Positions 54,519 to 63,130 of a stretch of 64,000 nucleotides of DNA are shown in pieces. Under the pieces are notes generated by a model. It was not told where the DNA came from. It did not search any database and saw nothing but the letters and a program-made list of their open reading frames with translations. The position numbers and the translations under genes are program-made. Location: contig NZ_JAVREH010000008.1 of NCBI RefSeq assembly GCF_031845305.1, positions 62,001-126,000 of the forward strand. Reading direction: 5' to 3'. Each line of letters begins with the position of its first letter. Position 1 is the first letter of the stretch. The DNA comes from Jatrophihabitans_A lederbergiae (GTDB taxonomy: Bacteria; Actinomycetota; Actinomycetes; Mycobacteriales; Jatrophihabitantaceae).

Positions 54519-55399
54519 TGATGAGAGTCACCGTCGGATCGGCCTCCCAGGGGGCCCTCGCCGGACTGCAGTCCACCGCCTCCCGACTGGCCGGCCTGCA
54601 GTCCCAGCTGTCCTCGGGCCGCCAGATCACCAAGCCGTCGGATTCGCCGTCCGGCACCACCGCGGCGTTGCAGTTGCGAGGTGAGCTCAAGCGGATGACC
54701 CAGTACCAGGGCAACGCCTCGGACGCCCTCGGCTGGCTGACCACCGTCGATTCCACGCTGAGCGGCGCCAACACCGAGGTGCAGAAGGTGCGCACCCTCG
54801 TCCTGCGGGGCATGAACACCGGCTCCGCAGACCCCAACTCGACCCAGGCGCTGGCCCAGCAGGTCGACCAGGCGCGCGCTTCCCTGCTGGCCCTGGCCAA
54901 CGCCAGCTACCTGGGGCGTCCGGTGTTCGGTGGCACCACCGCCGGATCGCTGGCGTTCGACAGTTCCGGCACCTACGTCGGTGATACCGGGGTGGTGAGC
55001 CGGACGGTGGGTCCCAACACCAGCATCGATCTGAACACTCCCGGAACCGCGACGTTCGGCCCTGACGGCAACAACCTGTTCGACCTGCTCAGCACGGTCT
55101 CCAAGGATCTCAAGACCAACCCGAGCGCGCTGGGCGGCGACCTGGCAAACCTGGACGCCGCCCAGACCGCCCTGTCCAGCTCGCAATCTCTGGCCGGCGC
55201 GAAATACCAAAGGATCCAGACCGTGCAGACGACAGCGGGCACGAACAGTATCCAGCTCCAGTCGCAGCTCTCGGACCTGCAGGACATCGACCTGGCGAAC
55301 ATGGCCATCCAGGTCACCACGGCGGACGCCGCCTACCAGGCGGCGCTGGCCACCACGGCCAAAATCCAGCAAAACTCCCTACTGGACTTCTTGAGGTGA
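54518..55399 (+). CDS. flgL: flagellar hook-associated protein 3
   Basis: 293 residues. Flagellin-like N-terminal helix MRVTVGSASQGALAGLQSTASRLAGLQSQLSSGRQITKPSDSPSG and C-terminal helix DLQDIDLANMAIQVTTADAAYQAALATTAKIQQNSLLDFL identify FlgL. It joins FlgK to flagellin. Its stop overlaps a GTG of fliW. Confidence 0.92.
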   Translation: MMRVTVGSASQGALAGLQSTASRLAGLQSQLSSGRQITKPSDSPSGTTAALQLRGELKRMTQYQGNASDALGWLTTVDSTLSGANTEVQKVRTLVLRGMNTGSADPNSTQALAQQVDQARASLLALANASYLGRPVFGGTTAGSLAFDSSGTYVGDTGVVSRTVGPNTSIDLNTPGTATFGPDGNNLFDLLSTVSKDLKTNPSALGGDLANLDAAQTALSSSQSLAGAKYQRIQTVQTTAGTNSIQLQSQLSDLQDIDLANMAIQVTTADAAYQAALATTAKIQQNSLLDFLR

Positions 55400-55401
55400 G
55401 C

Positions 55402-55833
55402 ATGGCCATGGCAGGCGCAGTCGCCGAACGCCCTTCCCAGCAGCTGCCGACAGCACTCGAATTCGTCGCGCCGATCCCCGGCTTTCCGGACGAGCGTGCC
55501 TTCACCGTCAGCCCGCTGGACGACGGTGGCGTGCTGTACGCGCTGCGGTCGGCGCGCACGCCGGGACTGCGGTTCGTCCTGGCCTCCCCCGGGGTCTTCT
55601 TTCCCGACTACGCGCCGGATCTCACGCCCGCGGAGGTGACCCCACTCGGCGCCTCGGCCGGTGACGATCTGCTGGTGATGGTCATCGTGACCGTAACCAG
55701 CAGCCTGTCCGACGCCACCGCCAACCAGCTTGCGCCGATCGTGATCGCGCCGGATCGCGGTACCGCGATGCAGGTGGTCCTGGCGGACAGCGGCCTTTCC
55801 CTGCGCGCGCCACTGCTCGCAGCGGCAAGCTAG
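55402..55833 (+). CDS. fliW: flagellar assembly factor FliW
   Basis: 143 residues. FliW core FVAPIPGFPDERAFTVSPLDDGGVLYALRSARTPGLRFVLASP, then VIVTVTSSLSDATANQLAPIVIAPDRGTAMQVVLAD. In other bacteria FliW binds flagellin and CsrA and so ties translation to filament export. ATG 55402 or 55408 fits the GAGGTGAG site better than the overlapping GTG 55396. Confidence 0.9.
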   Translation: MAMAGAVAERPSQQLPTALEFVAPIPGFPDERAFTVSPLDDGGVLYALRSARTPGLRFVLASPGVFFPDYAPDLTPAEVTPLGASAGDDLLVMVIVTVTSSLSDATANQLAPIVIAPDRGTAMQVVLADSGLSLRAPLLAAAS

Positions 55834-55886
55834 CGTTATCGTGACGCCGGACCGGCCTTTGTCGATGATGCCTGCTGGAGCGTGCC

Positions 55887-56171
55887 TTGCTGATCCTGAC
55901 CCGCCGAGTGGGCGAGAGCATCGTCGTCGGCGACGACATCGTCCTCACCGTCTTCGAAGTGCGAGGCGACGCCGTCCGGATCGGGATCCAGGCGCCTCGG
56001 TCGGTTCAGGTGAACCGAAAAGAAATCTGGGAAGAACTTCAACGATCCAACGAGCAGGCGGTGTCCACGAGTGACGATGCGGTCGATGCCCTTCGCGGGG
56101 CCATCGGGGCAGCTGCGCCCGAACCGTCCGCTGACGATGTCAGCGCAGACGGAGAAAAGCGCACGTCCTGA
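55887..56171 (+). CDS. csrA: carbon storage regulator CsrA with a long C-terminal tail
   Basis: 94 residues from TTG, preceded by GGAG. The full CsrA fold is present (LILTRRVGESIVVGDDIVLTVFEVRGDAVRIGIQAPRSVQVNRKEIWEEL), including both RNA-binding edges. A 40-residue Ala/Asp/Ser-rich acidic tail follows, absent from typical 61-residue CsrA. Directly follows fliW, as in many Gram-positive flagellates; expected to repress flagellin mRNA when free of FliW. Confidence 0.92.
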   Translation: MLILTRRVGESIVVGDDIVLTVFEVRGDAVRIGIQAPRSVQVNRKEIWEELQRSNEQAVSTSDDAVDALRGAIGAAAPEPSADDVSADGEKRTS

Positions 56172-56204
56172 TCGTCGCGTGCCCACCCGCGTGGGGAGCA
56201 CTCC

Positions 56205-56834
56205 ATGATGTCCATTCCCGGACCCACGACGGCGGTTGTGCTGCGTGACCAGCATGGCGGTCTGTACCGCAGCGAGGTGCTGCAGTCACGCCACAACCAG
56301 CTCGTCCTCAGCCAGCCCACCGATCAAACCGGACGGGAGCTGGCGCCGGGCACCAGGCTGCTGGTGACGTGGCCGGACGACCGATCCCTGCTGGTACTGC
56401 CGGTCGTGCTCGTCGACCGTCACGAGGACGGCGGCGTCGAAACGCTGATCACGAGCGTGGACGGCGCCAGCTGGCGCGAGGAGCGCCGCGAGTACGCCCG
56501 CTCGGCCATCGCGGCAAGCTTGCGGATCTACTACCGGGATGAGAACGCCGGTGACATCACCGAGGCGGCCGGTGAACTGATCGACCTCAGCGAGGTTGCC
56601 CTCCGGTGCGTGGTGAGCGCCGCCAACCAGGCGCTCTGCCGGCCCCGCACTCCGGTCAGTGCTGAGATCGAGGTGGGCAGGGACCTTTTCGAGGTGCCGG
56701 GGCACGTACTACTCGGCAAGCAGACGGACCGGGAGGATGCGGGACTCGAGTTGGTGGTCCTCTTCGAGCGCCCGGTTCCCCGGGTGGAAGAGCTGCGACT
56801 GGTGATCAGCGAGCTGACAGCCGCCGCGGGCTAG
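56205..56834 (+). CDS. PilZ/YcgR-like protein
   Basis: 209 residues. An N-terminal YcgR-like domain (VVLRDQHGGLYRSEVLQSRHNQLVLSQP) is followed by a PilZ-like barrel: RREYARSAIAASLRIYY has the RxxxR c-di-GMP contact, but the second motif is DLSEVALR where PilZ normally has (D/N)xSxxG. Binding may be weak or lost. Following csrA, it likely acts as a flagellar brake or output of the GGDEF gene at 48042-49669. Confidence 0.72.
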   Translation: MMSIPGPTTAVVLRDQHGGLYRSEVLQSRHNQLVLSQPTDQTGRELAPGTRLLVTWPDDRSLLVLPVVLVDRHEDGGVETLITSVDGASWREERREYARSAIAASLRIYYRDENAGDITEAAGELIDLSEVALRCVVSAANQALCRPRTPVSAEIEVGRDLFEVPGHVLLGKQTDREDAGLELVVLFERPVPRVEELRLVISELTAAAG

Positions 56835-56843
56835 CGGCGCGGC

Positions 56844-57083
56844 CTAGCGCCGGCTGCGCCGCAGGTTGCGGATGACGAGCAGTGTCAACAGCACCCCGCT
56901 CGCGCCGAGGACCTTCTTGCCGGTGGGCGAGGTCGCCTTCTCGATCATGGCGGCCTTGGCGTTGTCCATGAGGCGCTGGGGCGCCAGCCGGTCGGTGAGC
57001 TGGTCGACCGTGACCGCAAGCTGATCACGAGCCTTGTCGATCTCGGCCCGGATTTGGTTCGCATTGCGCTCGGTCCCCACCAT
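56844..57083 (-). CDS. DUF3618 protein
   Basis: 79 residues from the ATG behind GAAGGAG (a longer frame starts at 57098). Sequence VGTERNANQIRAEIDKARDQLAVTVDQLTDRLAPQRLMDNAKA and a C-terminal helix GVLLTLLVIRNLRR match DUF3618, an actinobacterial family often next to bcp. Function unknown. Confidence 0.85.
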   Translation of the reverse strand: MVGTERNANQIRAEIDKARDQLAVTVDQLTDRLAPQRLMDNAKAAMIEKATSPTGKKVLGASGVLLTLLVIRNLRRSRR

Positions 57084-57151
57084 TGCTCCTTCGTCCACAG
57101 GTCCTGAAGTGGACAGCCTAGCTACAACCCCGGCCCGCTATGTTCTGCAGC

Positions 57152-57637
57152 ATGACGCAGCGCCTCGCCCCGGGTGACCGGGCTCCTGAATTCACCCTTC
57201 CCGATGTCGACGGCAACCAGGTGTCGCTGGCAGACCTTCGGGGTGGCCGGGTGATCGTGTACTGCTACCCCGCCGCCTCCACCCCCGGCTGCACCAAGCA
57301 AGCCTGTGACTTCCGGGACAACCTCGCGAGCTTCGCCGACGAGGGGTTCACCGTGCTCGGCATCTCCCCCGACCACCCCGCCAAGCTGGCGACGTTCCGG
57401 CAGAACGAGGGGCTGACCTTTCCGCTGCTGTCAGACCCGGACAAGGGCGTGCTGACGGCGTACGGCGCATACGGCGATAAGAAGCTCTACGGCAAGGTCG
57501 TCGTCGGGGTGATCCGGTCCACCTTCGTGATCGACGCCGACGGTGTGATCGAGCTGGCGCAGTACGGCGTCAAGGCCACCGGCCACGTCGCGAAGCTCCG
57601 GCGCGATCTTGGGCTGGTAGAGGTGCCAGTACGCTAG
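57152..57637 (+). CDS. bcp: thiol peroxidase of the Bcp/PrxQ family
   Basis: 161 residues. DRAPEFTLPDVDGNQVSLADLRGGRVIVYCYPAASTPGCTKQACDFRDN carries the peroxidatic Cys and, five residues on, the resolving Cys of the 1-2 helix PrxQ type. Reduces peroxides using thioredoxin. Divergent from the DUF3618 gene. Confidence 0.94.
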   Translation: MTQRLAPGDRAPEFTLPDVDGNQVSLADLRGGRVIVYCYPAASTPGCTKQACDFRDNLASFADEGFTVLGISPDHPAKLATFRQNEGLTFPLLSDPDKGVLTAYGAYGDKKLYGKVVVGVIRSTFVIDADGVIELAQYGVKATGHVAKLRRDLGLVEVPVR

Positions 57638-57643
57638 CCGCAC

Positions 57644-57716
57644 GGGGCCGTAGCCCAAAGGCAGAGGCGCACGGTTTAGGTCCGTGACAGTGGGGGTTCG
57701 ACTCCCCCCGGCCCTA
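57644..57716 (+). tRNA. tRNA with anticodon TAG (Leu) but a short, class I variable arm
   Basis: 73 nt. Acceptor GGGGCCG / CGGCCCT (G1-U72), D arm GCC...GGC, anticodon stem CACGG / CCGTG, loop TTTAGGT with TAG, five-base variable region ACAGT, T arm GGGGGTTCGACTCCCCC, discriminator A. The fold is complete. The anticodon reads CUA/CUN leucine codons, but bacterial tRNA-Leu normally has a long extra arm, which is missing. Confidence 0.85.
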
Positions 57717-57915
57717 CACAACGTGTAGCCCGTATTCGTTTACCTACACTCGTCCGCTGGGCGCACGGCCCGTTCGCGGCCACGAGTGCCGTGGTGAGCG
57801 AGTAGGGGTACCTATCGATCTGCCCCGAGCGGACGCCGCACCGAGCGGGCGGACCCAATCCGCCGAGCCACTCGGTCCGAATAGCCACCATGTCGGGACC
57901 ACTACGATGACGAGC

Positions 57916-58512
57916 ATGCGCTTCGAGCGGTCTTCGGTTGCCGGCGAGCCTGTCAGCGGCGACGGTCCCGTCGGCCTCGAAAATTTGTTGGCCGCGTCCG
58001 CCCGCGGTGACGAGCAGGCGTTCGCCCGGCTGTATGACCTCACCTCGTCCCGGGTCTACGGAATGGTGCTGCGGGTGATCCGCGACGCCGCGCAGGCAGC
58101 CGAGGTCACCCAGGACATCTACCTGGAGGTCTGGCGCCAAGCTGCCAGGTTCGACTCTGACAAGGGCGCCGTCCTCCCGTGGCTGCTGATGATCGCGCAT
58201 CGCCGCGCCGTCGACCGGGTTCGGTCCGCGCAGTCCGCGGTGGTGCGCGACGACAAGTACGCGGTCCTGACTGAAGAGCGGCCGTACGACTCGGTGAGCG
58301 AGCAGGTTCAGACCAGCCTGGACGCCCAGCGGGTGCGCAAGGTGCTCAGCGATCTGACTCCGGCGCAGCGTGAGGCGGTCAGCCTGGCGTACTTCGGGGG
58401 TTACACGCACAGCGAGGTCGCCGAACTGCTGAAGATTCCGCTCGGCACGGTCAAGACCAGGATCAGGGACGGTTTGATCCGTATGCGCGACGCACTGGGG
58501 GTGCTGTCATGA
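57916..58512 (+). CDS. sigK: ECF sigma factor, SigK type
   Basis: About 198 residues. Region 2 ENLLAASARGDEQAFARLYDLTSSRVYGMVLRVIRDAAQAAEVTQDIYLEVW; region 4 VLSDLTPAQREAVSLAYFGGYTHSEVAELLKIPLGTVKTRIRDGL. A TACGAT at 57903-57908 would be a -10 eight bases before the ATG at 57916, which suggests a leaderless start there; the ATG at 57907 lies inside that box. Followed by the rskA-like anti-sigma gene with 4-base overlap. Confidence 0.88.
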   Translation: MRFERSSVAGEPVSGDGPVGLENLLAASARGDEQAFARLYDLTSSRVYGMVLRVIRDAAQAAEVTQDIYLEVWRQAARFDSDKGAVLPWLLMIAHRRAVDRVRSAQSAVVRDDKYAVLTEERPYDSVSEQVQTSLDAQRVRKVLSDLTPAQREAVSLAYFGGYTHSEVAELLKIPLGTVKTRIRDGLIRMRDALGVLS

Positions 58513-59234
58513 GCGACGAACTGAATGTCCTGGCGGGCGCCTACGCCCTGGACGCGTTGGAGCCCGAGGAGCGAGAGGTCTTCGAGGAGCACCTCGCCGG
58601 CTGCCAGGAGTGCGCCGCCGAGGTACGCGGCATGCGAGCCGCCGCGGCCGAGCTGAGCAACCTGACCGAGGTCGCCCCGCCGCCGCAGTTGCGGGGTGAC
58701 GTGCTGGCCGCCATCCGGCAGGTTCGGCCGCTGCCGCCCGTGGTCGACAACGTCATAGCCCTACGCAGGGCGCGCACCGGACGCTCGGTGTGGCAGCTGG
58801 CCGCGGCTGCGTGCGCGCTGATCGCCATTGTGGTCTCGGGCTGGGGCTATTCCCAGCACCGGGACGCCCAGCGGTCGGTGACGGCGCGGCCCTCGGTCGT
58901 GGAGCAGGTGCTCAGGGCGCCTGACGTGGCGGCGAGGACCACGTCCCTCGACCAGGGCAAGGGCACGCTGCTGTACTCCAAGAGCCAGCACGAGGTCGTC
59001 CTCATCGGGCACGGCATGCCGGCGCTTCCGGCCGGCAAGACGTACCAGCTGTGGATGCTGCCTTCAGCGGGCAATCCGGTGTCCGGAGGCATCTTCCAGC
59101 CCGACCAGGGCGGCAACGTGGAACTGGCCGCGTCGGGCAACCTCGAAACCGTCGGCAAGATGGGCATCTCGGTCGAGCCGACCGGTGGTTCGGCGCAGCC
59201 GACCGCGGGCACGGTCAAGCTGCTCAATCTCTGA
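58509..59234 (+). CDS. rskA: membrane anti-sigma-K factor RskA
   Basis: 241 residues. Cytoplasmic zf-HC2-like part LNVLAGAYALDALEPEEREVFEEHLAGCQECAAEV, one transmembrane helix (VWQLAAAACALIAIVVSGWGY), and the extracytoplasmic RskA domain (KTYQLWMLPSAGNPVSGGIF, PTGGSAQPTAGTVKLLNL). It holds SigK at the membrane until regulated proteolysis. Confidence 0.92.
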   Translation: MSDELNVLAGAYALDALEPEEREVFEEHLAGCQECAAEVRGMRAAAAELSNLTEVAPPPQLRGDVLAAIRQVRPLPPVVDNVIALRRARTGRSVWQLAAAACALIAIVVSGWGYSQHRDAQRSVTARPSVVEQVLRAPDVAARTTSLDQGKGTLLYSKSQHEVVLIGHGMPALPAGKTYQLWMLPSAGNPVSGGIFQPDQGGNVELAASGNLETVGKMGISVEPTGGSAQPTAGTVKLLNL

Positions 59235-59288
59235 CCGGCTGGCAGTAACTCGCTTCGTGCCGGGCGTCGGTTCTGTCAGGCTGTTCCG

Positions 59289-60065
59289 ATGGCCTCCGAC
59301 TTCGAACGCCTGATCGCAGAGGGCGAGTCCGCGCCGGTGGCCGGCTGGGACTTCTCCTGGTTCGCCGGCCGGGCCACTGAGCAGCGGCCGGCCTGGGGCT
59401 ATGCCCGCCTGATCGGCGAGCGGATGGCGGCTGTCTCGTCCGGGCTCGACATCCAGACCGGCGGCGGTGAGGTGCTGGCCACCATCGGCCAGCCGCCGCC
59501 CCGGCTGTGCGCGACCGAGTCGTGGCCCCCGAACGGCGCGATCGCCACCCGCAACCTCGCACCGCTGGGCTGTGCTGTGGTCCAGGTCGGCGACGACCAG
59601 CCGCTGCCCTTCCGGCCGGCGAGCTTCGACCTGATCACCAGCCGACACCCCACGGTGGTGTTGTGGCACGAGATCTCCAGGGTGCTCCGTCCGGGTGGTA
59701 CGTACCTGTCGCAGCAGATCGGGGTGGGTTCCAACCGGGCGCTGTACGAGTACCTGATGGGGCCACTGCCACATCCCGCCGACACCGGCGTCGAGCGGGT
59801 GCGGCAGGCGCTGGCGGATGCGGGGCTCACCCCGGTGGACGTCCGGCACGAGTCCACCCGGGTCACCTTCGATGACATCGGCGCCGTGGTGGCGTTCCTG
59901 CGCAAGGTGATCTGGACGGTGCCGGATTTCTCGGTGCGGCGCTACCGCCAACGGTTGTCCGAGCTGCACGACCAGATCCAGCGCGAGGGCCCGTTCGCGT
60001 CGTCCTCCGAGCGGGTTCTGGTCGTTGCCGAGAAGCCGGCTCAGCGGATGGCGCCGTCGTGCTGA
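59289..60065 (+). CDS. class I SAM-dependent methyltransferase
   Basis: 258 residues. LDIQTGGGEVLATIG is the (altered) SAM motif I, then PLPFRPASFDLITSRHPTVVLWHEISRVLRPGGTYLSQQIG, motifs II-III. Resembles small-molecule methyltransferases of the type 11 group; substrate unknown. Confidence 0.83.
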   Translation: MASDFERLIAEGESAPVAGWDFSWFAGRATEQRPAWGYARLIGERMAAVSSGLDIQTGGGEVLATIGQPPPRLCATESWPPNGAIATRNLAPLGCAVVQVGDDQPLPFRPASFDLITSRHPTVVLWHEISRVLRPGGTYLSQQIGVGSNRALYEYLMGPLPHPADTGVERVRQALADAGLTPVDVRHESTRVTFDDIGAVVAFLRKVIWTVPDFSVRRYRQRLSELHDQIQREGPFASSSERVLVVAEKPAQRMAPSC

Positions 60066-60192
60066 GACGATGCGGGTGTGATGCAGATGCGGGTGCTCGT
60101 GCCGACCGAGCACCCGCAGGCATGACCGTTGCCGGCGTGCTCACCCGATCGCTGCAGCCCTCGATCCGGCGCACGGCCGAGCGGAGGGCGGC

Positions 60193-60747
60193 ATGATCGC
60201 CGCGGACGCTTTTCGTGACCAGCCCGTGCTGACCGGCGAGCTGGTGCGGCTGGAGCCCCTGACCACCGCGGTGCTCGATGACTATCTACGGGCGCTGGCG
60301 GATCCCGAGGTCACCCGGCCGACCGGAACCCATGCCACGTTCGAGCGAGCGGGCATTCAGGCATGGCTGGCGAGCCGTGCGCAGCAGCACGACCGGGCGG
60401 ACTGGGCGGTGTTGCGGACCGCGGACGGCGCGTTTCTCGGTGAGGCGGTGCTCAATGACGTCGAACCGGACGACGCCTGCGCCAACTACCGGATCTGGCT
60501 CGCCGGTCCCGCCGTCTTCGGCCGTGGTTACGGCACCGAGGTGACCCGACTGGTGCTGGACTACGCCCTGGACACCGTCGGCTTGCATCGGGTCAGCCTC
60601 GGCGTCTACGACTTCAACCCGAGGGCGCGGCGGGTGTACGAGAAGTGCGGCTTCCTGACCGAGGGACGACGGCGGGACGCGCTGCGCTGGGATGGCCAGT
60701 GGCACGACGAGATCCTGATGTCGGTGCTCGCCACCGATCCGCGCTGA
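60193..60747 (+). CDS. GNAT-family N-acetyltransferase (RimJ/RimL-like)
   Basis: 184 residues. The RimJ/RimL pattern is seen in LTGELVRLEPLTTAVLDDYLRALADPEV, YRIWLAGPAVFGRGYGTEVTRLVLDYALDTVGLHRVSLGVYDFNPRARRVYEKCGF with the acetyl-CoA loop RGYGTE. Target amine unknown. Confidence 0.9.
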   Translation: MIAADAFRDQPVLTGELVRLEPLTTAVLDDYLRALADPEVTRPTGTHATFERAGIQAWLASRAQQHDRADWAVLRTADGAFLGEAVLNDVEPDDACANYRIWLAGPAVFGRGYGTEVTRLVLDYALDTVGLHRVSLGVYDFNPRARRVYEKCGFLTEGRRRDALRWDGQWHDEILMSVLATDPR

Positions 60748-60797
60748 CCCGGGGTTGCCGGATCGTCGTACGGCAGCGTGGCTGTACGGTCCGAGGT

Positions 60798-61325
60798 GTG
60801 ACTGACTCCGATTCGGCTCCTGACAGCTGGGGCCCCGCGCGCTCGAAGACGATCCGCTGGCACGACCCGCACGCCACCGCCAAGGCGTTGTACGAGCTGA
60901 CCGGGCTGCAGGCGCTCGAGGCCATCCGCGACGGTGTGGTGGCACCCCCGCCGATCTCGTCCCACTTCGACTTCGCGGTCAGCTCCATCCGCGAGGGCGA
61001 GGTGGTGTTCAGCTGCACGCCGGACGAGTCCGCGTACAACCCGATCGGCATGGTGCACGGCGGCCTGGTGTGCACGCTGCTCGACACCGTCATCGGCTGC
61101 TCCGTGCACACCACCCTGCCGGCCCGGGTGACCTACACCTCGATCGAGCTGAAGGTGAACTATCTGCGCCCCGTCCATGCCGACGGCGGCACGCTGCAGG
61201 CCAGGGGCTGGGTGAGCAAGCCCGGCCGCCGCGTCGCCTACGCCGAGGGCGAGGTGCGCAGCGCCGACGGAAAGGTACTCGCCACCGCCAGCGGCAGTTG
61301 TCTGATCATGGCAGAGGAGCGGTAG
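60798..61325 (+). CDS. PaaI-family hotdog thioesterase
   Basis: 175 residues from a GTG. Hotdog fold with active-site stretch NPIGMVHGGLVCTLLDTVIGCSVHT (the HGG core of PaaI/YbgC-like enzymes), ITLKVNYLRPV-like IELKVNYLRPVHADGGTLQARGWV. Hydrolyses an acyl- or aryl-CoA. Convergent with the MBL-Rieske gene, with only 9 bases between. Confidence 0.9.
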   Translation: MTDSDSAPDSWGPARSKTIRWHDPHATAKALYELTGLQALEAIRDGVVAPPPISSHFDFAVSSIREGEVVFSCTPDESAYNPIGMVHGGLVCTLLDTVIGCSVHTTLPARVTYTSIELKVNYLRPVHADGGTLQARGWVSKPGRRVAYAEGEVRSADGKVLATASGSCLIMAEER

Positions 61326-61334
61326 CCGGCCGGG

Positions 61335-62879
61335 TCAGGAGACCTTGCCCTCCGTCCGCAGCGGCCGGCCGACCGAGCTGACGCACTTGCCGTCGGTCAG
61401 CCGCCACTTCCACCCATGCATCTGGCAGGTCAGCACATCGCCCTCGACCTGGCCGAACCGCGTCAGGTCGGCCTTCAGGTGCGGGCAGCGGCGCTGGAAC
61501 GCCCAGCCGTCCATGGTGATGGTCTCGTCGTCGTTGGCCGCCTCGGCGAACCAGCCCTCGGCGTAGTTGAGCCGCTCCTCCGACAGGCACTTGAAAAACG
61601 TGTAGACGTACTCGTTGTACGGCCCGATCCGGGTCGCGGTGAAGCGGCAGGACAGGAACAGCGAGTTCACCCAGTCGATCTCGTGCTCGAAGATCAGCTG
61701 CTCGAGGTAGGCGCGCTTGGTCTGGAACCGGTACCGGATCTTCTCGCCATCGTAAGGGCGAACCTCACGGGTCACGAAGTTGAGCAGGAAGTCGACGTCG
61801 CCGCGCTCGTCGTCGGTCGCGGTGAACCGGATGCCGCCGTTGATGCCCGCCGCCATCTGGTCGGCCTGGCGCAGCAGCGGCGTGAACCACTCGGTGATCT
61901 CGGCCAGCACGTCCATCTCGGGATGGGCCCAGGTGGCCTTGGCCTTCTCGACCTCGGGCTGGCGCCGGTTCCGCATGTCCACCAGGTACGGGGTCTTGTC
62001 GGCGAACAGCTTCTCGACCTCGGCGTCATCGATCGGGTGCGTCACCGGGCAGCCGGGCCGCGTCACCTCGGCGACCGTCCCGGGCAGCAGCAGCCGCCCG
62101 TTGTCGCGGCCGTGCTCGGCCAGCCAGTCCAGGTACACCTTCTGATCCGGAAAGATGTTGGACTCGTCGCCGAAGATGTCGTTGAAGCCCCATAGCTCGT
62201 CGTCGAGGAAGCACGGCGGCCCGGCGGTCGGGAACACGTAGCCGGCCCCGAGGTCGTCGATGTAGCGCAGGCTGCGGTCGAACTGGCGCTCACGCTTCGT
62301 CGCACCGAGCGCCTGCTTCGCGCGTTTGGGCAGGTCATAGACCATCGGAAACCAGATGGCGCCGGAGAACTGCAGCATGTGCACGTCCACGTGCCCGAGG
62401 CGCTGGTACGCCGTGAGGTCCGACGGCCGGGCGTCGTTCTGGTTGAAGAGGACGGTCTTGCCGTCGCTGAGCCACAGGGCCGAATCCCCGATGGGGCCGT
62501 CCGTGGGTGAGGTCAGCGAGGTGATCATCACCTGCAGGCCGTCCACGTCCACGACCTCGTTGTTGGTGGTCTTGACGAACGAGGTGAAGCCGATCTCGCG
62601 GAGGCGGTCCTCCAGCTCCGACGTCGGGTAATTGGGCAATAACACCGTCGCCTTCTTGCTGATGTGGCGCTTGAGGTGCTCGGGATCGAAGTGGTCGCGG
62701 TGCAGGTGCGAGACGAAGAGGAAGTCCGCCTGACCGATGGTGTCCCAGTCGAGTTGAGAGTTGTCCGGAAAGGGAAACCAGGACCCGAAATAGGCTGGAT
62801 TGACCCACGGATCGGTCAGCACACTGCCGAACTCGGTCTCGATCAAGGCACTTGCATGGCCCAGGCCGGTCACTCGCAT
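61335..62879 (-). CDS. MBL-fold hydrolase with C-terminal Rieske [2Fe-2S] domain
   Basis: 514 residues. The N-terminal metallo-beta-lactamase fold has GHASALIETEFGSVLTDPW and FVSHLHRDHFDPEHLKRHI (HxHxDH). A long middle region follows. The C-terminal Rieske part has RRCPHLKADLTRF and CQMHGWKWRLTDGKC, i.e. C-x-H and C-x2-H ligands. This pairs the domains of CMP-N-acetylneuraminate hydroxylase (CMAH). An oxygenase-type hydroxylation is possible. A longer frame to 63137 exists, but MRVTGLGHAS is the natural MBL start. Confidence 0.85.
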   Translation of the reverse strand: MRVTGLGHASALIETEFGSVLTDPWVNPAYFGSWFPFPDNSQLDWDTIGQADFLFVSHLHRDHFDPEHLKRHISKKATVLLPNYPTSELEDRLREIGFTSFVKTTNNEVVDVDGLQVMITSLTSPTDGPIGDSALWLSDGKTVLFNQNDARPSDLTAYQRLGHVDVHMLQFSGAIWFPMVYDLPKRAKQALGATKRERQFDRSLRYIDDLGAGYVFPTAGPPCFLDDELWGFNDIFGDESNIFPDQKVYLDWLAEHGRDNGRLLLPGTVAEVTRPGCPVTHPIDDAEVEKLFADKTPYLVDMRNRRQPEVEKAKATWAHPEMDVLAEITEWFTPLLRQADQMAAGINGGIRFTATDDERGDVDFLLNFVTREVRPYDGEKIRYRFQTKRAYLEQLIFEHEIDWVNSLFLSCRFTATRIGPYNEYVYTFFKCLSEERLNYAEGWFAEAANDDETITMDGWAFQRRCPHLKADLTRFGQVEGDVLTCQMHGWKWRLTDGKCVSSVGRPLRTEGKVS

Positions 62880-63130
62880 GAATCTGTGCTCGCTTTCTGC
62901 AACGCTACGACAATTCGTCCGCTGCTCACGGTAGTCGCTGAGCCGGCCGGACCGGGCGTGGCCGGCTCCCGGCGAGTTCACCTCCTGACACCTAGGACGT
63001 ACCTCCTGGCACCTTCGATCCAGTGACGCTGGACCGTTGCCGGTGCAAGGGCTTAGCATCCCGACACCGGCATTGCGGTCGGCGTTGATCCACCGGAATC
63101 GATCCTGACGTCGAGAGAAGGGCACGCCGG

